A model generated the notes under the pieces. The model saw only the letters and a program-made list of their open reading frames with translations. It did no database searches and was not told the origin of the DNA. Source: Flavobacteriales bacterium UBA6057 (GTDB lineage: Bacteria > Bacteroidota > Bacteroidia > Flavobacteriales_G > Salibacteraceae). From it: a stretch of 64,000 nucleotides of DNA. The DNA is taken from positions 62,001 to 126,000 of the forward strand of contig DIYJ01000015.1 in assembly GCA_002428995.1 (NCBI GenBank). The letters are read 5' to 3'. Within the stretch, counting starts at the first letter, position 1. Every line of letters starts with the position of its first letter. Below, piece by piece: positions 43,921-53,053 of the stretch. The translations under genes were made by a program, and so were the position numbers.

Positions 43921-43960
43921 TTAACCACAGAGAACACAGAGTTTTTCACGGAGCACACAA
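43921..43960 (+). repeat. CACAGAG-type intergenic repeat, half copy
   Basis: TTAACCACAGAGAACACAGAG at 43921-43941 and the following GAGCACAC match the left arm of the palindrome at 46062-46143. No matching right arm is present here, so this is a half or decayed copy. Confidence 0.6.
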
Positions 43961-43994
43961 ACAACGGGCCCCAAGCATTCAACAGGGTTACTCT

Positions 43995-44078
43995 TGATCA
44001 TCTAATCATCTAATCATCTGATTGTCTGATTGTCTGATTGTCTGATTGTCTGATTGTCTGATTGTCCGATTGTCTGAT
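43995..44078 (+). repeat. Tandem 8-bp repeat array
   Basis: Ten consecutive 8-bp units: TGATCATC, TAATCATC twice, TGATTGTC six times, and CGATTGTC, then TGAT. Unit boundaries stay in register over the whole 80 bases. No function is evident. Confidence 0.85.
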
Positions 44079-44096
44079 CCTCAAATCAACTCAATC

Positions 44097-45071
44097 CTAG
44101 CCTTTCTGCATCTGAGCAAACTCCTTGGCAAAATAGGTAAGAATGACGTCTGCACCCGCCCTGCGAATACTGAGCAACATTTCAGGCATGGCCCGATCAT
44201 AGTCCAGCCATCCGTTTTGGGCAGCTGCTTTCAGCATCGCATATTCACCGCTCACATTATAGGCTGCAATGGGAATAGGGTAGGCCTCCTTTAGTGAGTG
44301 GATCACATCCAAGTAGCACAAGGCTGGCTTTACCATCATGTAATCAGCGCCTTCCATGTAGTCGAGTTCTGCTTCCAGCAAAGCTTCGCGCTTGTTGGCC
44401 GGATCCATTTGGTAGGTCTTCTTGTCCCCGAACTTCGGAGCTGAATCCAGTGCATCGCGGAAGGGGCCATAGTATGCGCTAGCGTATTTGGCGGTGTAAG
44501 ACATGATGCTCACGTTGGAGAAGCCTGCTTCGTCCAGTTCGTTTCGGATAAACTCCACACGCCCGTCCATCATATCGGAAGGCCCGATGATATCAGCTCC
44601 GGCTTCTGCCTGAGCTACAGACATCTTTCCGAGCACATCCAAGGTGGCATCGTTGATGATCTCTCCGTCTTTTACCACACCATCATGGCCATCACTGCTG
44701 TAGGGGTCCATGGCAACATCTGTCATGATTACCGCCTCTGGAAAACGCTTTTTCACCTCCTGGATGTAACGCAGGTAGAAATTCTCCTTCGCGTAGCTAT
44801 AAGTCGCCATTTTATCCTTCAAAGACTCATCCACCGCTGGGAACAAGTCAAAGCATTGAATGCCCAAATTCATGCATTCCTCCACTTCTTTCAGCAGGTG
44901 ATCCAACGACAATCGAAACTGACCGGGAAGTGATTTCACCTCCGATCTGTGATTTTGACCATCTACCACAAAAAGCGGATAGATCAGGTGTTCGGTGCCC
45001 ACATTCGTCTCTCGTGCCTGACTTCTTATGACTTCGTTTTTGCGGTTCCTTCTCGGCCTTCTTAGCATCAT
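44097..45071 (-). CDS. hemB: Porphobilinogen synthase (delta-aminolevulinic acid dehydratase)
   Basis: 324 residues from the ATG at 45071 (a second ATG at 45068 is possible). It joins two 5-aminolevulinate to porphobilinogen in heme synthesis. The metal-site segment is DVAMDPYSSDGHDG, where the Zn-binding cysteines of animal and E. coli enzymes are replaced by Asp, so it is the Mg2+-dependent type. The catalytic lysines lie in SYTAKYASAYYGPFR and YMMVKPALCYLD. The gene stands alone, divergent from lgt. It complements hemN and hemJ elsewhere in the window. Confidence 0.96.
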   Translation of the reverse strand: MMLRRPRRNRKNEVIRSQARETNVGTEHLIYPLFVVDGQNHRSEVKSLPGQFRLSLDHLLKEVEECMNLGIQCFDLFPAVDESLKDKMATYSYAKENFYLRYIQEVKKRFPEAVIMTDVAMDPYSSDGHDGVVKDGEIINDATLDVLGKMSVAQAEAGADIIGPSDMMDGRVEFIRNELDEAGFSNVSIMSYTAKYASAYYGPFRDALDSAPKFGDKKTYQMDPANKREALLEAELDYMEGADYMMVKPALCYLDVIHSLKEAYPIPIAAYNVSGEYAMLKAAAQNGWLDYDRAMPEMLLSIRRAGADVILTYFAKEFAQMQKG

Positions 45072-45113
45072 GCGAATTCTATCTTTGCGCACGAAGTTAA
45101 ACGTTCAAAACGC

Positions 45114-46049
45114 ATGAATTTACTAGCTGTACACTGGACTGTTGATCCCACAATTTTCGAGGTAGGACCGCTTACAGTGCGCTGGTATGGCGTTTTGTTC
45201 GCAGGCGCATTTCTCGCTGGTTACTACGTGTTGCAAGGCATGCTGAAGCGCGAGAATCAACCGAAGGAATGGATGGACAGTGTGCTCATCTATGTGATGG
45301 TAGGTACCGTTCTGGGTGCTCGGCTGGGACACGTTTTCTTCTATCAATGGGATTATTACCAGAACCACTTGTTGGAAATATTGCAGGTGTGGAAAGGTGG
45401 ATTGGCGAGTCATGGTGCTGCCGTGGGTATCATCGTTGCGCTGATGATCTGGAGTAGGAAAATATCCAAGAAATCCGTGCTCTACATTCTGGATCGCGTG
45501 GTGATCACTGTGGCTTTGGGTGGGGTTTTTATCCGTACGGGAAACCTGATGAATCATGAAATTGTTGGAGCTGTCTCTGAGAGCGGGTTTAAGTTTCTCC
45601 GCAATACGGATGACTTGGATTACTTGCAATTGGAAAAGTATACCGGGATTGAGGTTTATGATCGCGCTTCTGGTGGTCACCTGATGCCGGCAGAGCTCGA
45701 AAAAGCCTATGATGCTATTGCCAGCAACCCCGATATGGCTCAGGTTTGGGAAATCATTCCAACCCGTTATCCTTCGCAAATCTTCGAGGCGGGTAGCTAC
45801 TTTTTGATCTTCCTGCTTTTGTTGGCTGCCTATCGTTTTGCAGGTGCTGGTGAGCGCCAGGGACTCATCTTTGGTCTGTTCCTGATCCTCCTTTTCTCTG
45901 CGCGCTTCTTCATTGAGTTTTACAAGGATGTGCAGGTGGCCTTTGAGCAGACTATGGCATTGAACATGGGACAGTGGCTCAGTATTCCGCTCATTTTGGC
46001 TGGCTTCTTCTTTACTGTAAGAGCCTTGATGATCAAGAAAACGATCTGA
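45114..46049 (+). CDS. lgt: Prolipoprotein diacylglyceryl transferase
   Basis: 311 residues with about seven transmembrane helices. It transfers diacylglycerol to the lipobox Cys of prolipoproteins in the inner membrane, as needed by the many lipoproteins here. Family motifs: PLTVRWYGVLFAGAFLAGYY near the N-terminus, LGARLGHVFFYQWDYY, the GGLASHGAAVGI motif (His/Gly region, about 100-111), FIRTGNLMNHEIVG (the Lgt signature with Arg and Asn), and RYPSQIFEAGSYF. It is divergent from hemB with a gap of only 42 bases. The end faces the symporter gene across a palindromic repeat. Confidence 0.95.
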   Translation: MNLLAVHWTVDPTIFEVGPLTVRWYGVLFAGAFLAGYYVLQGMLKRENQPKEWMDSVLIYVMVGTVLGARLGHVFFYQWDYYQNHLLEILQVWKGGLASHGAAVGIIVALMIWSRKISKKSVLYILDRVVITVALGGVFIRTGNLMNHEIVGAVSESGFKFLRNTDDLDYLQLEKYTGIEVYDRASGGHLMPAELEKAYDAIASNPDMAQVWEIIPTRYPSQIFEAGSYFLIFLLLLAAYRFAGAGERQGLIFGLFLILLFSARFFIEFYKDVQVAFEQTMALNMGQWLSIPLILAGFFFTVRALMIKKTI

Positions 46050-46061
46050 GTTTTCGGATTT

Positions 46062-46143
46062 AACCACAGAGGGCACAAAGTTCTTCACAGAGGACACAAA
46101 GACTCTGTGAACTCTGTGTCTTCTCTGTGTGCTCTGTGGTTAG
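46062..46143. repeat. 82-bp imperfect palindromic CACAGAG repeat
   Basis: The ends TAACCACAGAG and CTCTGTGGTTA are perfect inverted copies, and most of the interior (CACAGAG and CTCTGTG units) also pairs. It fills the gap between the convergent lgt and symporter genes and may end both transcripts. A related half copy lies at 43921-43960. Confidence 0.8.
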
Positions 46144-46150
46144 CAGCAGC

Positions 46151-47503
46151 TTAACGTCTCCTGAACAGAACAGGCAGAAAAAAGGCCATTAGGCATGCCA
46201 CACTTCCGTAGAGATTCACGGTCAGCAAATCCCCGTACTTACCCGGAAACGGAACCCATTCATGGGGAAATAGCCCCGAAGCCAACCAGACTCCAAACAC
46301 GATTCCAACGCCTGTCGAGAGGCTGAAAGACACCTTAGGAACCTTCGCATTCCAAAAGATGAAAACCGGTGCCAGGCCAATGACCATCGTTCCGCTGATG
46401 GTAGTAGCTGAGAGTATTTCTGCGTTCAGGAAAACCGGAATGGTTCCCACAACAGCGAGTGCGACCATCGCGAGTCGGCCACTTCTGACTTGCGCTTCAA
46501 TGGGGCCCAGTTTCAAGTCTACTACAGCCAGTTTCGAGAAGGAAGCAAAGGTGGAGTCCAGCGTGGAGGCGGCTGAAGTAACCATGATGAGGTTCATGGC
46601 CAGCATGAGTCCAACGCCCAATGATTGACTCAGCGCTACAGGAGCTTGTCCTTCCAAACCCTGAAAGCTGGCCGAGATTCCCACAAAGCTGAACAAGGCA
46701 ATGCACACAATTCCGATCAGGCTCGCTGCCACGTAGCTGCGAAGGGTGGTTTTGGGACTGGATAAAAAGCCACGATCCGTTAATACCGGATCATGGAAGG
46801 GGTAGCTGAGCACTTGCAAAAGTGCCACGAACAGAAGGTTCAAACCTCCCGCCATGCTCCAGCTGCCTGAGCTCACAAAGCGCTGAAAGTTTCCAGGCTC
46901 AGAAGGCAAGATGTAGCCCAGAATGAGTGCAAGCAGGAGCGCAAACAGTCCCATCTGGATCGCATCCGTGAGGAGCGAACTGCGCATGCCTCCCTTGAGC
47001 ACGTAGGCAAGTGTGAGCAGGGTGAAAACCAGAATCGAGGTATAGTAAGGCCAGCTGCCTTGAGTTCCGAAGTAGGAACCAATGACCATCGTGTTTGACC
47101 AAACCTCATTGAAGAGTCGGAACCCGATCAGCACGGTAAACAAAACCAACGCATTCCTTCCAAAGCGATGCTCCAGAAACTGATGGATGCTGTCGTATCC
47201 GCCTTTCGTTCGGAGCTTCCAGATCACGATTCCACCTACCAGAAAACTCAGGTAATAAGCACTGTAGGCCAAGCCTCCGACCATCCCGAAATCTCGTCCA
47301 AGGTTGGCCGCGTTGGTGATCGACTTTGCAAAAATCCAGCTGATGACGAGGCTGCTCGTCAGGAGCAAAAAGCCGGGCGCTTTCCCGCTTGAAGAACCAG
47401 CCGCGAAAAACTGCCTAGCCGTGCGTGAAATAGGGGCTATCGCGACTAGCAGTATGCTCGCCCCGATCATGATCCACCATTGCAAGTTTAGCGCGTCCTC
47501 CAT
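46151..47503 (-). CDS. Sodium:solute symporter family transporter
   Basis: 450 residues with about 12-13 helices and the SSS-family pattern: WIFAKSITNAANLGRDFGMVGG in the early part, and SAASTLDSTFASFSKLAVVD near residues 300-320, matching the conserved SALSSTLDSxxxxxS-type Na+-site segment. It imports a small solute with Na+ across the inner membrane. It is the last gene of the SusC-SusD operon, 11 bases after the susD-like stop, and so probably takes up what the outer-membrane pair delivers. The exact substrate cannot be told from sequence. Confidence 0.88.
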   Translation of the reverse strand: MEDALNLQWWIMIGASILLVAIAPISRTARQFFAAGSSSGKAPGFLLLTSSLVISWIFAKSITNAANLGRDFGMVGGLAYSAYYLSFLVGGIVIWKLRTKGGYDSIHQFLEHRFGRNALVLFTVLIGFRLFNEVWSNTMVIGSYFGTQGSWPYYTSILVFTLLTLAYVLKGGMRSSLLTDAIQMGLFALLLALILGYILPSEPGNFQRFVSSGSWSMAGGLNLLFVALLQVLSYPFHDPVLTDRGFLSSPKTTLRSYVAASLIGIVCIALFSFVGISASFQGLEGQAPVALSQSLGVGLMLAMNLIMVTSAASTLDSTFASFSKLAVVDLKLGPIEAQVRSGRLAMVALAVVGTIPVFLNAEILSATTISGTMVIGLAPVFIFWNAKVPKVSFSLSTGVGIVFGVWLASGLFPHEWVPFPGKYGDLLTVNLYGSVACLMAFFLPVLFRRR

Positions 47504-47513
47504 GCATGAAACG

Positions 47514-48953
47514 TTATCGGTCCCACCATACTAAAGCGTTGATGCTGTTTCCGTCCGAGTTAGCGGAGGCCTCTCCGAAGTTGGTGGCATTCAGTGCTGC
47601 CTCGTCCGTGGGGTAGGGCATTCTCACTGGAATCAGGTTGTTGTTCAGGCTTGCAGCCAGTGCCTGCAGTTGTGGAAACCTTGTTCTGCGATATTCGATC
47701 CACGCCTCATAGCCGTTGACACTGTTGGCCAGCCATTTCTGAGTCATGATCTGCATCAACGGAACAGAATTGGGGGCGTTATATGCAGCATTCCCCGTGG
47801 TTAAATAGGTGGCTGGCATTGGAGTTTGCCAGTATTCAAAGGCCAATCCCACGGCTTCGTTGTACAGCTCTTGTGCGCTGGCTGCGATGAATCCTCGCTC
47901 CGCTGCTTCTGCCAAAAAGAAGAGCGTTTCCCAGGCCGTCATGAAGTTTGCATCCAGGCGCCCGGTGTTTTCACGGAATATCGTGCCCGTTAGCGAGTAA
48001 TCAGAAACGGAAATGGAAGTTTGAGAGGCATCTGTACCGTTGCGCAAACCGTTGAACGAGCTGTCCGCCTCCGCAGGTCGGAAAAAGACCTGAACTCGCG
48101 GATCGTCCAAATGTCGAAAGATGCTGTCGCTGGTTTCAGACATCACAAACAGGTTGAAGTCACCTGAGCGCAGCGTGGCCATTCTGAAGTTGTTGGGCTG
48201 GCCATCGGTGAAATCGAAGGCTGCGTTTTCCGCATTGAAGCGGATGAAGTCCTGCTCATCATAAATGCGTTGCAGAAGCTCTGAAACATCCTCTTTGGAA
48301 GAGATGCGCATCAGATATTTGATGCGAAGTGCGTTCGCGAAGCGCACCCATGCCGTAAGGTCTCCATTGAAGAGGATGTCGCCTTCCAGCTGCGGTGTTC
48401 CATCATAGCTTTCGCACGCTCGAATGCCTGATTCCAGGTTTGCCAAAATACCTTGAGGACCTGTGTAAATGCTCTCCTGCTCATCGTATGCAGGAGCCAC
48501 ATTTCCTTCCCGACCTCTTACCGCTTGTAGGTAGGGTACATCGCCATAAATGTCGGTAAGCATGGCGCTGATGTAGGCCTTAAGGATGAGTGCAGGGCCT
48601 TTGTACACGGCCTTCGATTCGGAATCCCTGGACTGATCCAGAATGATCTGATTGTCCCGAAGGTTTCGGTAAAGCACCGGCCATGGATTGCCACCGTATT
48701 GAGGCTGCCTCAGGTTGTGACGATCAAACAGGTTGAAGTCTACCATGGCAAAGTGCTGGCTGAGAAGGTTTCCAGCTACAAAGCCCTCGTAGGACATTTC
48801 TTCTCCGGTGTTGTAAATCACCTGCCGTAGCAACAAGCTCGGCTCCGCCTCAATGGGGGCGTTTGGGTTGGTGTTGATCTCTTCAAAATCTTTGGTGCAT
48901 CCTGCGATGAGGATAATCAGTAGCACGATCGAATGGTTGCAAATTCTGTTCAT
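47514..48953 (-). CDS. SusD/RagB-family outer-membrane lipoprotein
   Basis: 479 residues from the ATG at 48953. The lipoprotein signal ends in LLIILIAGCTKD (Cys at about 19), followed by the FEEINTNPNAP start typical of the SusD-like 2 group. The TPR-like helical core includes LLSQHFAMVDFNLFDRHNL, SAMLTDIYGDVPYLQAV and the QKWLANSVNGYEAWIEYRRT segment near the C-terminus. It caps the TonB receptor and binds the substrate at the cell surface. A longer frame extends 66 codons into the receptor gene and is rejected. It is 11 bases downstream of that gene. Confidence 0.93.
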   Translation of the reverse strand: MNRICNHSIVLLIILIAGCTKDFEEINTNPNAPIEAEPSLLLRQVIYNTGEEMSYEGFVAGNLLSQHFAMVDFNLFDRHNLRQPQYGGNPWPVLYRNLRDNQIILDQSRDSESKAVYKGPALILKAYISAMLTDIYGDVPYLQAVRGREGNVAPAYDEQESIYTGPQGILANLESGIRACESYDGTPQLEGDILFNGDLTAWVRFANALRIKYLMRISSKEDVSELLQRIYDEQDFIRFNAENAAFDFTDGQPNNFRMATLRSGDFNLFVMSETSDSIFRHLDDPRVQVFFRPAEADSSFNGLRNGTDASQTSISVSDYSLTGTIFRENTGRLDANFMTAWETLFFLAEAAERGFIAASAQELYNEAVGLAFEYWQTPMPATYLTTGNAAYNAPNSVPLMQIMTQKWLANSVNGYEAWIEYRRTRFPQLQALAASLNNNLIPVRMPYPTDEAALNATNFGEASANSDGNSINALVWWDR

Positions 48954-48964
48954 GGCCAGGATGA

Positions 48965-51900
48965 TTAAAAGGTGAAGTTGAGTTTCACACCCATGCTTCG
49001 TGCAGTGGGATAGGACATGTCTTCCACACCGCTCACAAACTGATTGCCTTGAACGGCCAGTTGTTCCGGGTCGAAGTGTGGAATGGCGCTCCACGCGTAT
49101 AAGTTTCGACCGATCAACGAAACCTGAAGGCTGCGGCCGTTTTTCAGCCATCCACTTTCCGCTTCAGGCTTTTGGAAGGTGTAGCTCAGCGCTACCTCGC
49201 GAAGCTTGAGATAGCTCGCATCATAGGTGTTGTTCTCTTCATGGTTCCTGTCGTAGAACTGACGGTAGTAGCTCTCAGCGCTGATGGCGGTAGTGTTTTC
49301 TTGATAGATCGGATTGTCTTCCGTCCCCACATTCACCACACCGTCTGCTACAATGCCGCCTTCGGGCCGATCTTCGGTTTCTTCCAGTTGGCCACCGACT
49401 CCGGCAAGTGCCTGGGTTCTGGAAACGAGCACGCCACCCTGTCGCCAGTCGAGCAGCACATTCAAGCCAAAGTCTTTCCAGCGAAACTGGTTGCTCCAGC
49501 CCAGGATGAAATCGGGATTGTAGTTCCCAAGCTTGATCAGGTTGTTATCCGGGATGAAGTTTCCGTTTGCGTCCAACACGAATCGGCCTTCTTCATTCTT
49601 CAGGTAGCCCGTCCCGTACATGTCACCGATCCGCCCGCCTTCTTCCACCTGGAACCAGACGGTTTGGTTCACGTTGTCATACACTCTTGAGTAAGCCAGC
49701 GTCAACGTTTCTACACCTTCAGGTAATTCTTGCACGGTGGCAACATTTCGGCTGAAGTTCACGAAGCTGTTCCACTCGAAGTCTTTTTGTTTGATGGGTG
49801 TGATGCCCAGGATTATTTCCCAACCCTGCGAGAAGACTGCTCCGCCATTCACTACTTGCTGCGTGTAGCCCGAAGAAACCGGAACAGGAAGTGCAATGAT
49901 TTGATTTTCCGTTAATGCCCGGTAGTGCGTTACGTCCAGCATGATTCGATCCTTCAAGAAGCGAATATCACCGCCAAACTCCACCGAACCCGTGCTTTCA
50001 GGAAGCAGGTTTTGATTCGCAATGCTTGCCTGATCGCTCAAGGTTGGATTACCCGCATAAGGCGTTTGAGACTCGAACACTCCAGCCGTTTGGTAAGGAT
50101 CGGGATCATTACCTACACCGGCAAGGCTTCCTCTGAATTTCAGAAAGGAGATGTAGCTCGGAAGTTCCACCAGGTTGGAGGCGATGATGGCGAAGGAAAC
50201 CGAGACGTAGGAGAAGCGAGCATTTTCTGCCGAGGTAGGAGTGGCCAGTGCACTCGACCAATCCACCCGACCGGTCACTTCGCTGCTGAAGTAGTCCATC
50301 ACATTGTACTTCAGAACTCCGTAGGTGCTGTTGATCCGCTTTTGAGATTCGAATTGAAAGGTTTCCAGAGGCGAGGCCGCATTCGCCAGGGAGTAGATTC
50401 CCGGTTGAGCCAATGACAGCGCCTGTGTTTGCTGCGTGGACGCCAGTTGATCCATGCGATTGGCTCCGGCTGAAACATCAATGCTCATCATGCCAAAGCT
50501 CCTTCGGTAGTTGAGCAACACGTCTGTGTTGTTTTCACGGAAGTTCACCTGGTGCTCTGCATAAGCGCCTGAACGAAAGCGATTCGTACTGTAGGCTCTT
50601 CTGAATTTCCTGAGCTCACTGGAATAATCCATGCCCGTTCTCACCTGAACGCTCAGACGCTCCATGATCTGGTAGCGGGCAGAAACATTCCCAAACAGGC
50701 GGTCGCGATTGAAGCTGTTGCGGTTTTCCAGCAGGATGAAGTAAGGATTGTCGAAGAAGGTGTAGTTGAACGAAAACTGCTCGCGGCCTTCAAATCCGGG
50801 CTGCCAGTAGTCTTCCAGAGAGGCAATGTTCATCGAGCGCGGTCCCCACGCCACAAGTGAATAGTTGATGTTTTCAGAACCGTATCCGCTCGAAGGCCGG
50901 TTGTCGCTGCGCGAGTTCATGTAGTTGATGGAACTGTTGACCGTCCACTTCTCGTTCGGCCGAAAGGTGGTTCTCGCGCTCGCGGTATTTCGATTCAAGT
51001 TCACGCCCGGGATGTATGAATCGCTGCGCAAATCCGTGAAGGAAAGTCGGTAGTTGCCCTTGTCAAAACCAGTGGCCACCGAAACATTGTTGATGGTGGT
51101 GATGCCGGTCTCGTAAAAGTCTTTGAGGTTATCCGGGTTTGAAACGAAGGGCGTGGGAGTGATGGCCTGTCCGCCATGAACAGCTACGTCTCCACCTCTC
51201 ACCACAGTGCCATCGGCCAGAGTAACCGGGCTGTCAAACTGTGCGATGTTCAGTCCCTGATCCAGGCGCGGCCCGTAACTGTAGCTGATGTTGTCGTTGG
51301 TGCCTCCGCCCAGGCCATCTACAAATTCAAACTCGCCAGAGTTGCCCTGACCGTAGGTATTTTGGAATTTAGGCAGGCGAAAGGGACGTTCAAGGAAAGT
51401 GCTCGAATTGACACTGACCCGCGTGCCTTCCAATCCCTTGCCACCTTTTGTTTCGATCAGGATCACCCCATTTGCCGCTCGTGTTCCATAGAGCGCAGCA
51501 GCAGCCGGACCCTTCAAAACGGTGACCGCCTCTATGTCATCAGCGTTCACGTCCATTGCTCCATTTCCAAAGTCTACCTCCTGGAAACCGGCAGCGGCAT
51601 CATTGGTGAAATTGACGATAGAGCTGTTGTTGATGGGAGTTCCGTCCACCACAAAGAGTGGGTTGTTGTTCGTGAAAGATGCTTCGCCCCGAATGGTGAT
51701 CTTGGAAGTAGAGCCCACACCTGTGGCACCCTGGCTTACGGTGACACCTGCTACACGCCCTGCCAGATTATCAACCACGTTGGCGGACTTCACTTCCGAA
51801 ATGTCTTTGGCTTCCACCCGCTGAAGTGCGTAGCCCAGATCTCTGGAATCCCTTTCAATCCCAAGCGCTGTAACTACCACCTCGTTCAATGTGGTGGCAC

Positions 51901-52186
51901 TTGGGGCCATCACGATGCTGAGCTCAGAACCATCATTGACGGGGATTTCCAGGTTTTGGTACCCGATAAGGTAAATGCCAAGTTTCGACTGTTTCGAGGC
52001 CACTTCGAGGCTGAACCTGCCTTCGTTGTCGGTGGCGGTGCCGTTGGTGGTGCCCACTTCCCAAATGTTAACCCCAGGCAGAGGCGTGTTGGAAGCAGAG
52101 TCTGTAATGGTACCCTGAACAACGGTTTGGGCAAATCCTGAAAAGGAGAGTATGCTCCCCAACAGGATGAGGAAAAGGATTCGCAT
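48965..52186 (-). CDS. SusC/RagA-family TonB-dependent receptor
   Basis: 1073 residues. Signal peptide (about 1-19, MRILFLILLGSILSFSGFA), CarboxypepD_reg-like domain (about 22-100, VVQGTITDSASNTPLPGVNIW), plug domain (about 110-235) with VVDNLAGRVAGVTVSQG and the SusC signature TVLKGPAAAALYGTRAANGVI, then a barrel to the C-terminus (MGVKLNFTF). It imports the ligand held by the SusD-like partner, energised by TonB. No glycoside hydrolase, protease or regulator accompanies the operon, so the substrate is likely a small molecule rather than a polysaccharide. Confidence 0.95.
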   Translation of the reverse strand: MRILFLILLGSILSFSGFAQTVVQGTITDSASNTPLPGVNIWEVGTTNGTATDNEGRFSLEVASKQSKLGIYLIGYQNLEIPVNDGSELSIVMAPSATTLNEVVVTALGIERDSRDLGYALQRVEAKDISEVKSANVVDNLAGRVAGVTVSQGATGVGSTSKITIRGEASFTNNNPLFVVDGTPINNSSIVNFTNDAAAGFQEVDFGNGAMDVNADDIEAVTVLKGPAAAALYGTRAANGVILIETKGGKGLEGTRVSVNSSTFLERPFRLPKFQNTYGQGNSGEFEFVDGLGGGTNDNISYSYGPRLDQGLNIAQFDSPVTLADGTVVRGGDVAVHGGQAITPTPFVSNPDNLKDFYETGITTINNVSVATGFDKGNYRLSFTDLRSDSYIPGVNLNRNTASARTTFRPNEKWTVNSSINYMNSRSDNRPSSGYGSENINYSLVAWGPRSMNIASLEDYWQPGFEGREQFSFNYTFFDNPYFILLENRNSFNRDRLFGNVSARYQIMERLSVQVRTGMDYSSELRKFRRAYSTNRFRSGAYAEHQVNFRENNTDVLLNYRRSFGMMSIDVSAGANRMDQLASTQQTQALSLAQPGIYSLANAASPLETFQFESQKRINSTYGVLKYNVMDYFSSEVTGRVDWSSALATPTSAENARFSYVSVSFAIIASNLVELPSYISFLKFRGSLAGVGNDPDPYQTAGVFESQTPYAGNPTLSDQASIANQNLLPESTGSVEFGGDIRFLKDRIMLDVTHYRALTENQIIALPVPVSSGYTQQVVNGGAVFSQGWEIILGITPIKQKDFEWNSFVNFSRNVATVQELPEGVETLTLAYSRVYDNVNQTVWFQVEEGGRIGDMYGTGYLKNEEGRFVLDANGNFIPDNNLIKLGNYNPDFILGWSNQFRWKDFGLNVLLDWRQGGVLVSRTQALAGVGGQLEETEDRPEGGIVADGVVNVGTEDNPIYQENTTAISAESYYRQFYDRNHEENNTYDASYLKLREVALSYTFQKPEAESGWLKNGRSLQVSLIGRNLYAWSAIPHFDPEQLAVQGNQFVSGVEDMSYPTARSMGVKLNFTF

Positions 52187-52243
52187 GTAGAAAACTGAAA
52201 TTAGAAGCGCGATGCGCGATGAAACAAGGATTGGCAGGGTGTC

Positions 52244-52981
52244 TTAGGCTGCCAATGCCGGAGGTGCGCGCAAAGCTTTTGTGGCGAAACTTCTGTTGGT
52301 AATAGGTCGAGCAAAGGGCTTTCTGGTGTTATGCTTTTGAGGAGCAAGCAGGGACTTAAGCAGGAGCACGAAGGGCGTATCAACTCTGTGTGTGACCTTG
52401 ATCAGATCAGCTGCGGTGTCAATATCAGCAAGCTCACTTAAAACACAGCCTGGATGCCCTGCCAGATTTGATTGAAGCGATTCGAAAACCGAAGCTGTCA
52501 GCCAAGGTTGATCCAGCATGGCCTGACGGTCATACGCGGATCGCCTCATTCCGATCAGGTAGGTGCCACCATCTTCACTGGGACCGAGAACCCATTCATT
52601 CTCTTTCAAGCGGTCTTCGGCATTCCTAAGTATGGAGGCATCCAACTCAGGGATGTCAGAGCCAATCACAATTTGCTGGTCAAAACCTTTCGACCAAATC
52701 GCTTCCATGGCATTGGCCAATCGCTCGCCAAATGTGTCACCATATTGCTGTGAACCATCCAGCCAAAACACTGACATACCGGAGTCGCGCGCTTCCTGAA
52801 GGGTGTGCTCTAAAAGAGCAGTTGCTACCTGCAGGTTTTGATGGGCGCCACCGCCTCTTACGAAGGACTTAAGCCGTGCATCTGCTTGCGGAGTTCTGGC
52901 GAAAACCAGCAGCGCAGTGGATATTGAGTTCGTTGATGTAATGTTTGGAAGCGTTCGTTCTTCTGTGTCGCAAAAGAGCAA
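52244..52981 (-). CDS. DUF2064 / TIGR04282-type glycosyltransferase-like protein
   Basis: 245 residues. The nucleotide-sugar-transferase-like fold is visible: ALLVFARTPQADARLKSF at the start, the VIGSDIPELDASIL segment with the D-x-D-like site (near 120-130), and WVLGPSEDGGTYLIGMRR. This matches the DUF2064 family (TIGR04282, linked in some bacteria to arsenosugar-type synthesis). The usual partners of that pathway (radical-SAM/arsenic enzymes) are not in the window, so the substrate is unknown. An upstream stretch of about 30 residues before VFARTP is less conserved, so the true start may be later. Confidence 0.82.
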   Translation of the reverse strand: MLFCDTEERTLPNITSTNSISTALLVFARTPQADARLKSFVRGGGAHQNLQVATALLEHTLQEARDSGMSVFWLDGSQQYGDTFGERLANAMEAIWSKGFDQQIVIGSDIPELDASILRNAEDRLKENEWVLGPSEDGGTYLIGMRRSAYDRQAMLDQPWLTASVFESLQSNLAGHPGCVLSELADIDTAADLIKVTHRVDTPFVLLLKSLLAPQKHNTRKPFARPITNRSFATKALRAPPALAA

Positions 52982-53053
52982 TAAATCGCCAAGGAAGGCT
53001 TAAAAAAAGAAGCCTTACAAAAGCGACCGTATTCATGCCTTTATTTGCTTTTG

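Larger units (their letters stand above)
43871..44096. other. Repeat-bearing intergenic region between convergent genes
   Basis: 226 bases with no gene. It contains a CACAGAG-type repeat (43921-43960) and a tandem 8-bp array (43995-44078). The hydrolase and hemB genes end at either side, so it holds the shared terminator region. Confidence 0.6.

Noticed and set aside
43995..44078. Tandem array considered as a CRISPR
   Set aside because: Units of 8 bp follow each other with no spacers and there are no cas genes.
45123..46097. Long minus-strand open frame opposite lgt
   Set aside because: Antisense to a full-length lgt gene and lacking membrane or domain features of its own.
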